A stretch of 64,000 bases of DNA. It comes from Chryseobacterium elymi. GTDB taxonomy: Bacteria > Bacteroidota > Bacteroidia > Flavobacteriales > Weeksellaceae. Positions 25,060 through 34,040 of this stretch are shown in pieces (position 1 is the stretch's first letter; each line of letters begins with the position of its first letter). The DNA lies in contig NZ_QNUH01000005.1 of NCBI RefSeq assembly GCF_003385495.1, forward strand, positions 124,001 to 188,000. Direction: 5' to 3'. The position numbers and the translations under genes were made by a program. The notes under the pieces were generated by a model that was not told the DNA's origin, did no database searches, and was given only the letters and a program-made list of their open reading frames with translations.

Positions 25060-27627
25060 TTACATGGGAACTTGCTGGTCGTCGCCCGCTGCATTGGAGT
25101 TAATATCTTTTTTCCTTTTAGGCTGCTCTACCTTCTCACCCTGCTTGAACCTGTAGGTCAGAGAAACTGAGAACTGTCTTGGCTGCCATTGCATATAAGA
25201 ATCTCTTACGCTATTTGCTGTATATGTTGTAAATCTCATCGCTCTGGTATTGAAAATATCCTGAACATTAAATGCTAAAGTTCCGTCACCTTTCCAAATT
25301 GTTTTAGATGCGCCGAAGCTGATGGCATACATATCTTTTCTGTCCTGATAAGCCGTTTTCTGGGCTCCTCTGTAAAACCCTTGTAGTTGGAAACTGAATG
25401 TTTTATCAACTTTAACCGTTGAAGTAAGTCTCGCTCTTGTTGAAAATCCTTTACCATTAAAATCAGCAACTGCCTGAATAGGATTGCCATATTTATCAAA
25501 GGTATCATATAGAGTGCTGCCTTTTGTATTGTAACCAAACAAATCTACATTACCTAAGAATTTCAACCAACTTGTTGCATCCCAGTTAAAGTTTAAATCT
25601 AAACCGAAACGGTCATCTGTTCCGAGATTAATAGGTTTTGTATGGGATACAATGCGTTCACGTTCAGTTAGATCTGTATCAATATATTTTTCCTTGAGGT
25701 TGAATACTAACATTTTTGTATCATCAGTCTGATGTCTGTAATACAATGTTGGGTTGACTGTAAATTTCTTTTTTGAAATGCTATAACCAAATTCAAAAGA
25801 ATCTACGTATGATGGGTTAAGGTTAATATTTCCGTCAAAAATATTTTGGTTATCACTATAATTTGGGTTAGGAATCATAAAGAAAGATCTTGGGCGGTCA
25901 ATTCTTCTTGTATAATTTACCAACAACTGATTATTCTTTGCAAATTCATAACTTAAATAAACACTTGGAAATAAGTTATTGTAATTTTTAGTGGTAACAA
26001 TCGGTTGTTTCGTAGGGTCAAGGTTTTGATAATTAATATCTACTTTAGATAATTCATCTCTTAATCCTAACTGATATCCTAATTTACCTATTTTACTTTT
26101 AAACTGTAAATAAAAAGCATTGAAAGTCTCTTTATATGTCGCATCATAAGTATATGGTTTAAGGAAGCTTAAAGTAGGTGCTGAAACAGTACTCTGCAAA
26201 ACATCATTACTGTAATCATTAGTGTTGATGTCTATCCTGTAACCCGCCTCTAATTTTGAATTTTCACCGATAGGTAATTCATAATCAGCTTTACCTATAA
26301 CAGCTTTATTTATTGTATTCTGGTTAACCACATTTTTAAGTAAAAATGCTCCATTTTGAGTCTCATCAACATGAGTGTCATTATATGATCTGCTTCTTTG
26401 TAAGCTTAATGATAGAAATAGATTCTGACCTTTATCATCAAATTTATGGTCTAAACCAAAATCTCCCTGGAAGGCTAAATTATTATTAGTTCCAAAGGTT
26501 GTTCTGTTAGAAACACCATTCGGATTTGCTAAATAAGAATATTTATAATCAATATTTCCAAAACTTTCACTGTCAAAAGTTCTTACAGTTCCTGATGCGT
26601 TTACGGATGTTTTTTCAGAAACATCATAAACGATACCTGCAGAAGCATTATAGTTATTATTTTTACTTTTAGTTTCAGAGTCCTGATTTCTGGTAATTAA
26701 ATCATCACTTTTCACCGCATTAGTAAAATAATCATCTGTTCTACTGGTATTTTTTGATTCCCTGTAGCCACCTCCGCCATTTAGGAACCATGTAAAGTTC
26801 CCTTTTCTCCAGTTAAGATTAGTATTCAGGTTGGTTTGAGGAAGGTAGCCTAACGTTCCGATAACACTACCGTTAAAACCAGTTTTCTTGCTTTTCTTTA
26901 AAATAATATTCAAAATACCCGCTGTACCGCTAGCCTCAAATTTAGAAGAAGGATTAGTAATTACTTCAATTCTGTCGATCTGATCTGCCGGAATACTCTG
27001 AAGTGCATTGGCGCCATCATCTATCCCAAGAAGGGCAGAAGGTTTCCCGTTGATCAGGAACTTCACATTGGAGCTACCTCTCATCGAAACCGTACCGTCG
27101 GTATCCACAGAAACAGAAGGAACATTCGAAAGGACATCCTGAAGATTTCCTCCCTTACTTACAATGTCCTGCGAAGGATCGTAAGTTCTTTTATCAAGTT
27201 CAACTTTGTAAGGCTTTGTAGCTGCAGCAGTAATCACCACACCTTGTATTTCCTGGGTTTTGCCGTCTAAAGTGCTTGTTGCCTCAGGTTGTATGGATAA
27301 TGCACCAATATTTCCGGGACCTGCAATACTTTTATTGACTATACTTTTTTTATAGTCGATTGCCTCTACTGTAATATCATAATTTCCAGGGGCAAGTTCC
27401 AGTTTGTACTGTCCTTTTTCATCGGTCAGTACAGCATCGCTTAATGATTTGTTCGCTTTGTTGCTGAACGTCACAGAAGCATAGGGAACCGGCTGGTTGT
27501 TTTTGTTGACAATCATTCCCGTAACGCCTGCTTTATCCTGGGCAAATGCCATTGCAGCTGCCGAAAGTATAAAAGTGAGTGCTAACGTTTTTTTTGTGAA
27601 AATGTTGACAATTTCCGTCTGATTCAT
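25060..27627 (-). CDS. TonB-dependent outer-membrane receptor with carboxypeptidase-regulatory-like domain
   Basis: The 855-residue protein has an N-terminal signal (helix about 11-30) and a carboxypeptidase D regulatory-like beta-sandwich (about 32-115; GVTGMIVNKNNQPVPYASV). A plug domain follows (DVLSNVPSVSVDTDGTV, INGKPS near residue 200), then a large beta-barrel ending in a strand rich in aromatic residues followed by a Lys-rich tail. It matches the 'outer membrane beta-barrel family' receptors of flavobacteria. No SusD partner is adjacent, so the substrate is open; peptides, siderophores or glycans are all possible. Confidence 0.92.
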   Translation of the reverse strand: MNQTEIVNIFTKKTLALTFILSAAAMAFAQDKAGVTGMIVNKNNQPVPYASVTFSNKANKSLSDAVLTDEKGQYKLELAPGNYDITVEAIDYKKSIVNKSIAGPGNIGALSIQPEATSTLDGKTQEIQGVVITAAATKPYKVELDKRTYDPSQDIVSKGGNLQDVLSNVPSVSVDTDGTVSMRGSSNVKFLINGKPSALLGIDDGANALQSIPADQIDRIEVITNPSSKFEASGTAGILNIILKKSKKTGFNGSVIGTLGYLPQTNLNTNLNWRKGNFTWFLNGGGGYRESKNTSRTDDYFTNAVKSDDLITRNQDSETKSKNNNYNASAGIVYDVSEKTSVNASGTVRTFDSESFGNIDYKYSYLANPNGVSNRTTFGTNNNLAFQGDFGLDHKFDDKGQNLFLSLSLQRSRSYNDTHVDETQNGAFLLKNVVNQNTINKAVIGKADYELPIGENSKLEAGYRIDINTNDYSNDVLQSTVSAPTLSFLKPYTYDATYKETFNAFYLQFKSKIGKLGYQLGLRDELSKVDINYQNLDPTKQPIVTTKNYNNLFPSVYLSYEFAKNNQLLVNYTRRIDRPRSFFMIPNPNYSDNQNIFDGNINLNPSYVDSFEFGYSISKKKFTVNPTLYYRHQTDDTKMLVFNLKEKYIDTDLTERERIVSHTKPINLGTDDRFGLDLNFNWDATSWLKFLGNVDLFGYNTKGSTLYDTFDKYGNPIQAVADFNGKGFSTRARLTSTVKVDKTFSFQLQGFYRGAQKTAYQDRKDMYAISFGASKTIWKGDGTLAFNVQDIFNTRAMRFTTYTANSVRDSYMQWQPRQFSVSLTYRFKQGEKVEQPKRKKDINSNAAGDDQQVPM

Positions 27628-27796
27628 AAGGTATTTTTTGTGTAAAATCGTAAGAATATAAGTCTTAATATTGTGAAATCATTAATTGGGTTTGATTTCA
27701 AAGTATTACGATTTATGTATTATTTATAGATGTATAAGTCGTATATAATTGTTAAATGTTAATTAGCGTATTGTTAAATAAAGTTAAATTAATTTT

Positions 27797-28822
27797 TTAT
27801 TTGATATTTTTTGAATTCAGCCAGTCCTGATAAGCTTTTGCATTGATGGCATGCTCTTCAGCGCTTGCTGTAAATTTATGATAGCCAAATCTTGCAGGGT
27901 CAGCACACATAAATATATAATTGTTGTTTTCTGCATTCAAAACCGCATCTACAGAGCTTTTATCTACCACGCAGATAGGCCCTGGAGGAATTCCTGCATT
28001 TGCATAGGTATTGTATGGTGATGGCGTAGACAAATGTTTATAAAGTACTCTTTTGATCGGATCTTTAAAATTGGTCTGTTTGTTAATTGCATAGATCACC
28101 GTAGGATCAGACTGTAGCTTCATTCCTTTTCTGTATCGGTTCAGATATAATCCTGCGATCGTTTTCATTTCATCCTTTTTTCCGCCGGATTCTTTATAAA
28201 CGATAGACGCCAGGGCATAGATCTGATCTCTCGTCAGGCCGGATTGCTGTTCCTTGTTTTTTCTTTCGTTTGTCCAGAATTCATTATACTGCTCATCAAA
28301 TTTTTTGAAGAACTCTCTCGGGCTTACTGTCCAGAAAAAATTATAAGTATCAATGAAAAAATATTTTTTCAAATCCTCTGCATTTTTGTGCCCTTTTTCT
28401 GATGCTACTTTATTCAGATCGTTTACAAAATGTAAAGAGTCCAGTTCCGTTTTTTTTGTGATTTTTCCAATCATTTGGTACATGTCTCCAAAATCGCCGA
28501 TTCTGAAGGTATTTTCCGACTGATTCCCGGCCTTGATCATATTCACAAGGTTAGTGTTTCCTGCTCCTGACTGAAAATGGTAGCGGCCCGGCTTAAAAAA
28601 TCTATCAAGATTTTTATCCCTGGCAACCGCTTCAAAAGCTTCCTTATCTTTTACATATGGAGCCACCGAGTCAAGAATCTGTTTGAAATCCGCTTTGTGG
28701 GGAATCAGTACATATCCGTCTTTCTTTACGTTGTTTCCATAGTATTTATTATAAAATCTCAAACCAAAAAATCCTGCCGCTCCTACAATAATGAGAGCGA
28801 TAATGAGAACAGTTTTTTTCAT
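27797..28822 (-). CDS. mltG: Endolytic murein transglycosylase MltG
   Basis: MltG cleaves nascent peptidoglycan strands and is thought to set glycan-chain ends. The 341-residue protein has one N-terminal membrane helix (about 4-22) and a YceG domain outside. The catalytic glutamate lies in LASIVYKESG, with the conserved DPTVIYAI and SPYNTYANAGIPPGPI further on. It starts 29 bases after dapF on the same strand; pairing with a diaminopimelate-pathway gene fits a cell-wall role. Confidence 0.93.
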   Translation of the reverse strand: MKKTVLIIALIIVGAAGFFGLRFYNKYYGNNVKKDGYVLIPHKADFKQILDSVAPYVKDKEAFEAVARDKNLDRFFKPGRYHFQSGAGNTNLVNMIKAGNQSENTFRIGDFGDMYQMIGKITKKTELDSLHFVNDLNKVASEKGHKNAEDLKKYFFIDTYNFFWTVSPREFFKKFDEQYNEFWTNERKNKEQQSGLTRDQIYALASIVYKESGGKKDEMKTIAGLYLNRYRKGMKLQSDPTVIYAINKQTNFKDPIKRVLYKHLSTPSPYNTYANAGIPPGPICVVDKSSVDAVLNAENNNYIFMCADPARFGYHKFTASAEEHAINAKAYQDWLNSKNIK

Positions 28823-28851
28823 TATTAAAAATTTGATTAAAAGTTTAGTTT

Positions 28852-29619
28852 TTAAATAAGATCTATTTTACCTCTAAAAACTTGCTTTGCGGGACCTTCA
28901 AGCCAAATATTTTGAAAAGAATTTTCGTTTCTTTCAGCATGAACCTTAAGATTACCCCCTAAAGTTTTAACTTTTACGGAGATTAGATTGTTTTTTTGGA
29001 GAAAAGTTAAAGCAGAAGCCGTAACTCCTGTTCCACAGCTGTAAGTTTCATCCTCAACGCCTCGTTCATAGGTTCTTACAAAAATTTCATCATCAGTAAT
29101 TTTTTCTACAAAATTCACATTGATGCCTTTTTCCTTATAATTTTCGGAATTTCTGATGCCGTGTCCTTCTGCAAAAACATTGTAATTCACAAGATCTTCC
29201 ACATATTTTACATAATGAGGTGATCCTGTATTCATCACGGTGTCTTCTCCATCGGCCGAAATTGTATTCACATCAATCATCTTTAATTTAATGATACCGT
29301 TATGGATTTCTGCTTCATGTTCACCGTCTGTCGCAATGAATTTGCATCTATCCTCAAAAATATCAAGAAAAAAAGCAAAGGCTACCAGGCATCTTCCGCC
29401 ATTTCCGCACATAGTGCTTTCGCCGCCATCAGAATTATAGTATACCATTTTGAAATCATAGGCATCGTCATTTTCCAGAAGGATAAGCCCATCGCCACCA
29501 ATTCCGAAACGTCTGTCACATAATTTTTCAATAATATCTTTCTCCTTAGGGAACTGCAGATCACGGTTATCAATCATTACAAAATCATTTCCGGTCCCCT
29601 GATATTTATAAAATTCCAT
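28852..29619 (-). CDS. dapF: Diaminopimelate epimerase
   Basis: DapF converts LL- to meso-diaminopimelate for lysine and peptidoglycan synthesis. The protein has 255 residues if started at ATG 29619 (MEFYKYQGTGNDFV); an upstream in-frame start adds nine residues that do not fit the family. The two catalytic cysteines are Cys71 in MCGNGGRC and the one in SCGTGVTAS near residue 202. It is followed closely by mltG and preceded by a hairpin terminator. Confidence 0.95.
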   Translation of the reverse strand: MEFYKYQGTGNDFVMIDNRDLQFPKEKDIIEKLCDRRFGIGGDGLILLENDDAYDFKMVYYNSDGGESTMCGNGGRCLVAFAFFLDIFEDRCKFIATDGEHEAEIHNGIIKLKMIDVNTISADGEDTVMNTGSPHYVKYVEDLVNYNVFAEGHGIRNSENYKEKGINVNFVEKITDDEIFVRTYERGVEDETYSCGTGVTASALTFLQKNNLISVKVKTLGGNLKVHAERNENSFQNIWLEGPAKQVFRGKIDLI

Positions 29620-29663
29620 ATTTTTTAGTCTAAAATTAACGAGCAAAATTAATATATTTAAAA

Positions 29664-29692
29664 TGAAAAACGAACAGTGTTAGCTGTCCGTT
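29664..29692 (-). terminator. Intrinsic terminator after the Asn-rich lipoprotein gene
   Basis: On the minus strand AACGGACAG pairs with CTGTTCGTT (one wobble pair) across six bases and is followed by a T run. Confidence 0.6.
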
Positions 29693-29710
29693 TTCTTATT
29701 TATAATCGTT

Positions 29711-30412
29711 TTATCTAAATCCGCCTCCGCTTGACTGCTGTCTCGTAGAACTGCTGTTTTGCTGAGTGTTATTCTGGGTGCTTGTGCTTCCCCTAAACCC
29801 ACCGGAAGATTCTGTTCTGGTGTTGTTCTGGTTTTGTTTGTACTGCTGTGTATTTCTGAACCCACTACTGCTTTGGTTCTTCTGGTTTCCCTGATTGTTC
29901 TGAGAATTTCCGCCTGAATTTCTAAAGCCCCCATTGTTCTGATTACTCTGTGGTCTTTGGCTGTTATTAGAATTGTTGTTATTCGAATTTCTGAATCCGT
30001 TATTACTACTGTTATTTCTTGTGCTGCTTCCTCTGTTGTTATTGAAGCCACTGTTATTATTACCTCCGTTGTTGTTATTGGTACGTGTATTCTGGAATCC
30101 GTTATTAGGTCTCTGTGAAGTTACCGTAGTTTTTCTCTCAACGTATACTTTTCTTCGGCTGTTCCCTGAATTATAGTAATAATATGGAATACCATTGTCA
30201 TAATAATAATTGATATCGTTTCTGTAATAATAGCCGTCATTTCCATAATAACCGCCGTTTCCATAATATCCGGAAGGGGCATAGTAATATCCGTTATTAT
30301 AATACGGATCTCCGTAGCCGCCATTGTTTGCATATCCGTCACTATATGCCAAACACGATGTTAAGCTGCTTATAGCTACGATACTGAATGCTATTTTAAA
30401 TAAATTTTTCAT
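29711..30412 (-). CDS. Asn/Gly/Tyr-rich low-complexity lipoprotein
   Basis: The product, about 233 residues, starts MKNLFKIAFSIVAISSLTSC, a lipoprotein signal with Cys at 20. The next 70 residues are rich in Gly, Tyr and Asn (repeats like YYNNGYYYAPSGYYGNGG). The remainder is low-complexity Asn, Gln, Ser and Arg with repeated GFRN/GGFR motifs. Such sequences are usually disordered and sticky and may bind the cell surface or polymers. The start ATG overlaps the pnuC stop (ATGA), so translation is probably coupled. I recognise no family; a Lys/Arg-rich upstream extension was rejected as the start. Confidence 0.72.
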   Translation of the reverse strand: MKNLFKIAFSIVAISSLTSCLAYSDGYANNGGYGDPYYNNGYYYAPSGYYGNGGYYGNDGYYYRNDINYYYDNGIPYYYYNSGNSRRKVYVERKTTVTSQRPNNGFQNTRTNNNNGGNNNSGFNNNRGSSTRNNSSNNGFRNSNNNNSNNSQRPQSNQNNGGFRNSGGNSQNNQGNQKNQSSSGFRNTQQYKQNQNNTRTESSGGFRGSTSTQNNTQQNSSSTRQQSSGGGFR

Positions 30413-31086
30413 GACTTTATTGTACTTTTTTCTTTTAAACTTTTTTTCCAATTAAGGTATCCTAAGATCGCCATTATAGTAAATACCAAATATTGAACCG
30501 AAGTGATAGCGAGTTCTTTAAAAATCATCATAGGGATGCAAATAAAATCTCCGATGATCCAGAAAATCCAGTTCTCAATTCGCTGTTTGGCCATAAACCA
30601 CATACCTACTAAAAATATAGAAGTGGTGATCACATCCAGCCAATTCGCCCAATCCAGATGATATAACCCTAAATGAGTGCCCTCCAGAGAAAATTGATTG
30701 TCAATATAAGGTTTGTAATAATAAATAAGGGTAACCAGTGCTATGCTTAATACAAAAAGTATCCCGGCGAATATTCTTTCCTTATTTGTTGCCCAGCTTA
30801 CCTCTACATGAATATGATCTTTAGAATTTTTTGACCAAAGTACCCAGCCGTAAATGCTCATTGCGGTATAATACACATTAATCATACAATCTCCCAGAAG
30901 ACCAAAGTTAAACAGAATATAAACGTAGATCAACGTAGAAATGATACCTGTAGGGTATACCCAGATATTCTTTTTTATTGAAAAATAGACGCTCAAAATT
31001 CCGAAAAATGTACCGGTGGCTTCCAGTAAAATTTGTAGACTACTGTAGTTTTCATACGGCTTTACAAAAAGATCATATAAATTCAT
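30409..31086 (-). CDS. pnuC: Nicotinamide riboside transporter PnuC
   Basis: PnuC imports nicotinamide riboside for NAD synthesis by facilitated diffusion. The product, about 225 residues from ATG 31086 (MNLYDLFVKPYEN), has seven or so hydrophobic helices. It carries family segments such as GTFFGILSVYFSIKKNIWVYP near residue 27 and NWLDVITTSIFLVGMWFMAKQ later, which contain binding-site residues. An NAD-salvage kinase is not nearby. The gene overlaps the Asn-rich lipoprotein gene by four bases. Confidence 0.92.
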   Translation of the reverse strand: MNLYDLFVKPYENYSSLQILLEATGTFFGILSVYFSIKKNIWVYPTGIISTLIYVYILFNFGLLGDCMINVYYTAMSIYGWVLWSKNSKDHIHVEVSWATNKERIFAGILFVLSIALVTLIYYYKPYIDNQFSLEGTHLGLYHLDWANWLDVITTSIFLVGMWFMAKQRIENWIFWIIGDFICIPMMIFKELAITSVQYLVFTIMAILGYLNWKKSLKEKSTIKS

Positions 31087-31182
31087 GCGATCAAAAATAA
31101 GCAAAAATTAGCACTTTTGAAAATAAATTAAATAATGTGTAAATCAGTTTTTTAAATTTTTTATTTAAAATAAATCACGAAA

Positions 31183-31208
31183 GTTTATTAATAAACCTTA
31201 AGGTTTAT
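31183..31208. promoter_or_regulatory. Overlapping palindromes between pnuC and the permease gene
   Basis: GTTTATTAATAAAC (31183-31196) and ATAAACCTTAAGGTTTAT (31191-31208) are perfect palindromes that share the half-site ATAAAC. This gives three GTTTAT half-sites in alternating orientation. The spot, about 45 bases before the permease ATG and upstream of pnuC, suits an operator. Confidence 0.45.
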
Positions 31209-31251
31209 AAATTTTTTATATTTTCGTAAATCTTTAATTAAATAAAAAAAC

Positions 31252-32796
31252 ATGTCTAAAATTTGGGTTAAGAAGCCAATGAGCGCTTATGAAGCTGATA
31301 TCAAAAAGAGTCAGCTGAAACGCGTTCTGGGAAAATGGAGCCTTACTGCTATCGGAATCGGAGCAATCATTGGAGGAGGAATTTTTGTACTTACAGGAAC
31401 AGGTGCGTATTATAATGCAGGGCCTGCACTGGCACTTTCATTCGTAATTGCAGGGATAGCCTGCGTATTTGCAGCACTTTGTTATGCAGAATTTGCTTCC
31501 ATACTTCCCGTAGAAGGTTCAGCTTATGCTTATGCTTATGGTACAGTAGGAGAAATTTTTGCATGGATCATAGGATGGGGGCTGATACTTGAATACGCTA
31601 TGGGATCCATGACGGTCGCCGTATCCTGGTCAGGATATTTTGCCAAGCTTCTCAAAATGTTTGGACTGCATCTTCCTGCTTATCTTACCTCAGATCCGCA
31701 AACCTATATTGCAGCAGGAAACTCTGGGTTTTCCATGAACTTACCCGCATTTTTAATTGTTTTCTTTGTAATTTCTATTCTGGTAAGAGGAACCAAAGGT
31801 GCTGCTAAAGCCAATAACTTTATTGTAGTTCTTAAAGTTTCTGCCATTATTTTTGTAATCGTTGCAGGAGCATTTATTATTTTAAATTCAGCTGAACCTT
31901 TTAAAAACTGGGTTCCTTTTATTCCTGATCCAACCACTATTACCGAAAATGGAGTCTCGCATTCCGCCTACGGTCTGGCAGGTGTGGTTGCGGGAGCATC
32001 AGCTATTTTCTTTGCATATGTAGGTTTCGATGCCGTTTCCACACAGGCGGGAGAAGCTATTAACCCTAAAAAAGACGTACCGTTTGCAATCATCGCTTCG
32101 TTGATCATCTGTACGCTTTTATATATCCTTGTTTCTTTGGTGTTAACAGGAATGATGCATTATACAGACTTTAACCCGTTGGGTAAATATCCGGATGCGA
32201 TCAAAGCACCTGTAGCATATGCATTTGATATTGCCGGATATGCATGGGCTGGTTACATTATTACCATTGCTGCTACAATAGGATTGATCTCTGTACTGAT
32301 GGTAATGATTATGGGACAGTCAAGAATTTTCCTTGGAATGTCTAAAGACGGATTGATCCCGGCTACTTTTTCAAAAGTAAACCCTAAAACTGGAGTACCT
32401 ACAAAAAACCTTCTTATTTTAGGAGTGGTAATTGCTATTATTGCCTCTCTTACACCGATTAATGATCTTGCCCATATGACCAGTTTCGGAACCTTGTTCG
32501 CGTTTACAATGGTATGTGTAGCAGTTTGGGTATTAAGAGTGAAAGAGCCTAATTTACAGAGAAACTTTAAAGTTCCGGCTTTACCTCTTATTGCCTGTTT
32601 AGGTATCGCGATCAATGTTTATCTGATCTTTAACCTGAGCAAAGAAGCGCAGATGTATTCTTTTGCATGGCTGATCATCGGATTCTTTGTGTACTTCCTG
32701 TACAGTAAAAAGCATTCCAAGCTTCAGAACGGAGGTTTTGGAGAAACTTTTAAAGCAGAACAGGAGCCTTTAGAAAAACCTGATATAGATTTATAA
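31252..32796 (+). CDS. APC-family amino acid permease
   Basis: The 514-residue protein has about 12-14 membrane helices and fits the cationic amino acid transporter branch of the APC superfamily. GIGAIIGGGIFVLTG near residue 36 is the helix-1 substrate-binding stretch. FFAYVGFDAVSTQAGEAINP near residue 250 is the second signature. It should import amino acids with protons or exchange them across the inner membrane; the specificity cannot be told. It is monocistronic, with a palindromic region upstream and a strong terminator. Confidence 0.93.
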   Translation: MSKIWVKKPMSAYEADIKKSQLKRVLGKWSLTAIGIGAIIGGGIFVLTGTGAYYNAGPALALSFVIAGIACVFAALCYAEFASILPVEGSAYAYAYGTVGEIFAWIIGWGLILEYAMGSMTVAVSWSGYFAKLLKMFGLHLPAYLTSDPQTYIAAGNSGFSMNLPAFLIVFFVISILVRGTKGAAKANNFIVVLKVSAIIFVIVAGAFIILNSAEPFKNWVPFIPDPTTITENGVSHSAYGLAGVVAGASAIFFAYVGFDAVSTQAGEAINPKKDVPFAIIASLIICTLLYILVSLVLTGMMHYTDFNPLGKYPDAIKAPVAYAFDIAGYAWAGYIITIAATIGLISVLMVMIMGQSRIFLGMSKDGLIPATFSKVNPKTGVPTKNLLILGVVIAIIASLTPINDLAHMTSFGTLFAFTMVCVAVWVLRVKEPNLQRNFKVPALPLIACLGIAINVYLIFNLSKEAQMYSFAWLIIGFFVYFLYSKKHSKLQNGGFGETFKAEQEPLEKPDIDL

Positions 32797-32809
32797 AAAA
32801 TATCAACTT

Positions 32810-32837
32810 AAAATCCACAGAATTCTGTGGATTTTTT
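32810..32837 (+). terminator. Intrinsic terminator after the permease gene
   Basis: AAAATCCACAGAA and TTCTGTGGATTTT form a perfect palindrome followed by further T. Confidence 0.8.
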
Positions 32838-32849
32838 ATTTTTGTCTCT

Positions 32850-33863
32850 ATGAAAAAAACTTTTTCCATTTTATTGGTATGCTTGGGAATATTTATGTTT
32901 TCCCAGCAAATAGAAAGCTTTACCACTATTTTAAATGACAAGATAAGCATAAGAGCTCTTGAAGTTTATGATAATAAAGTCTGGTATACCGGAACAGATT
33001 CAAAGTTTGGCTTTGTTGATCTTAAAAATAACAAAGACCAAAAACAGCTGGGTCTATCGGATAAAAAGCTTCAGTTTAGAACGCTGGCACAGGATAAGAG
33101 TTCTTTTTATGCTATTAATATTGAAAGTCCTGCCTATTTTTTTAAGATTAATAAAAAAGATCTGAAGTCAGAAATTATCTTTACTGATACTGTGAAAACT
33201 GCTTTTTATGATGCTCTGCATTTCGTGAATCATCAGCTGGCTTATACTTTCAGTGATGCAGATAAGGATAATCTACTGAAACTGGCTGTTTACAGTAATG
33301 GAAAATGGAGAATGTTCAAAAGTGATATAAAACTGAACAGCGGTGAAGCGGCTTTTGCAGCAAGCAATACCAATATCGCTTCAACAAAAAAATATCTGTG
33401 GATTGCAACTGGCGGAAAAGCATCAAGAATCTTAAGAATGGATTTAAAAAAAGAAAGTATCCATGTTTTCGAAACCCCTTTTATCCAGGGAGAATCTTCT
33501 CAGGGAATGTATTCAATAGATTTTTATGATGATAAATTTGGGATTGCAGTAGGCGGAGATTACACCAAGCAGGATGAGAACATCAATAATATTGCCACGA
33601 CAAACGATGGTGGTGAAACCTGGCAAATACAGGCTTCCGGACAAAATGCAGGCTACACGACCTGTGTGAAAATTAAGCCAGGTTCAAAAGGTAGAGAGAT
33701 CATCTCGGTAGGAGATAAACATATCAGCTATTCTTCTGATTTCGGGAAAACCTGGAAAAAGATTTCTGATGAGAAAGGATTTTTTGTTTGCAGTTGGATA
33801 GATGGCAATACCGTTGTTTTTGCAGGAAAAGACAGGATCTCAGTCATGAAATTAAAATTTTAA
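32850..33863 (+). CDS. Exported BNR/Ycf48-like beta-propeller protein
   Basis: The 337-residue product has a signal peptide (MKKTFSILLVCLGIFMFSQ) and Asp-box repeats of the BNR/YCF48 type: TNDGGETWQIQ near residue 252 and SSDFGKTWKKIS near residue 295. Such repeats fold as beta-propellers seen in sialidases and in photosystem assembly factor Ycf48. Without sialidase active-site residues it is probably a binding protein or assembly factor in the periplasm. It starts 54 bases after the permease gene but beyond its terminator, so it is likely independent. Confidence 0.82.
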   Translation: MKKTFSILLVCLGIFMFSQQIESFTTILNDKISIRALEVYDNKVWYTGTDSKFGFVDLKNNKDQKQLGLSDKKLQFRTLAQDKSSFYAINIESPAYFFKINKKDLKSEIIFTDTVKTAFYDALHFVNHQLAYTFSDADKDNLLKLAVYSNGKWRMFKSDIKLNSGEAAFAASNTNIASTKKYLWIATGGKASRILRMDLKKESIHVFETPFIQGESSQGMYSIDFYDDKFGIAVGGDYTKQDENINNIATTNDGGETWQIQASGQNAGYTTCVKIKPGSKGREIISVGDKHISYSSDFGKTWKKISDEKGFFVCSWIDGNTVVFAGKDRISVMKLKF

Positions 33864-33976
33864 ATCTTAGGGATAGAATTTATCATTATTTGAAGGATTC
33901 CCGTAGCAATCATATTTAGACTCATTATAAAATACGACCTAATATATTTCATGGTTTAAAATTCATTCGTAATGGT

Positions 33977-33984
33977 TAATTTTG
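33977..33984 (+). promoter_or_regulatory. -7 promoter element for hemN
   Basis: TAATTTTG matches TAnnTTTG and lies 57 bases before the hemN ATG. A start near 33991 would place the inverted repeat at 33989-34016 at the 5' end of the mRNA. Confidence 0.45.
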
Positions 33985-33988
33985 CAGG

Positions 33989-34016
33989 ATGAAATTTATT
34001 TTATGTTAAATTTCAT
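33989..34016. promoter_or_regulatory. 10-bp inverted repeat in the hemN leader
   Basis: ATGAAATTTA and TAAATTTCAT are perfect inverted copies around an eight-base spacer. They could be an operator or an mRNA 5' hairpin. The sequence is not an FNR site (TTGAT-N4-ATCAA). Confidence 0.45.
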
Positions 34017-34040
34017 AATGATAATATTTTAAATTTTGAA

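Noticed and set aside
29680-30051. Minus-strand frame overlapping the Asn-rich lipoprotein
   Set aside because: It is the shifted frame of the low-complexity gene and lacks a signal or independent start.
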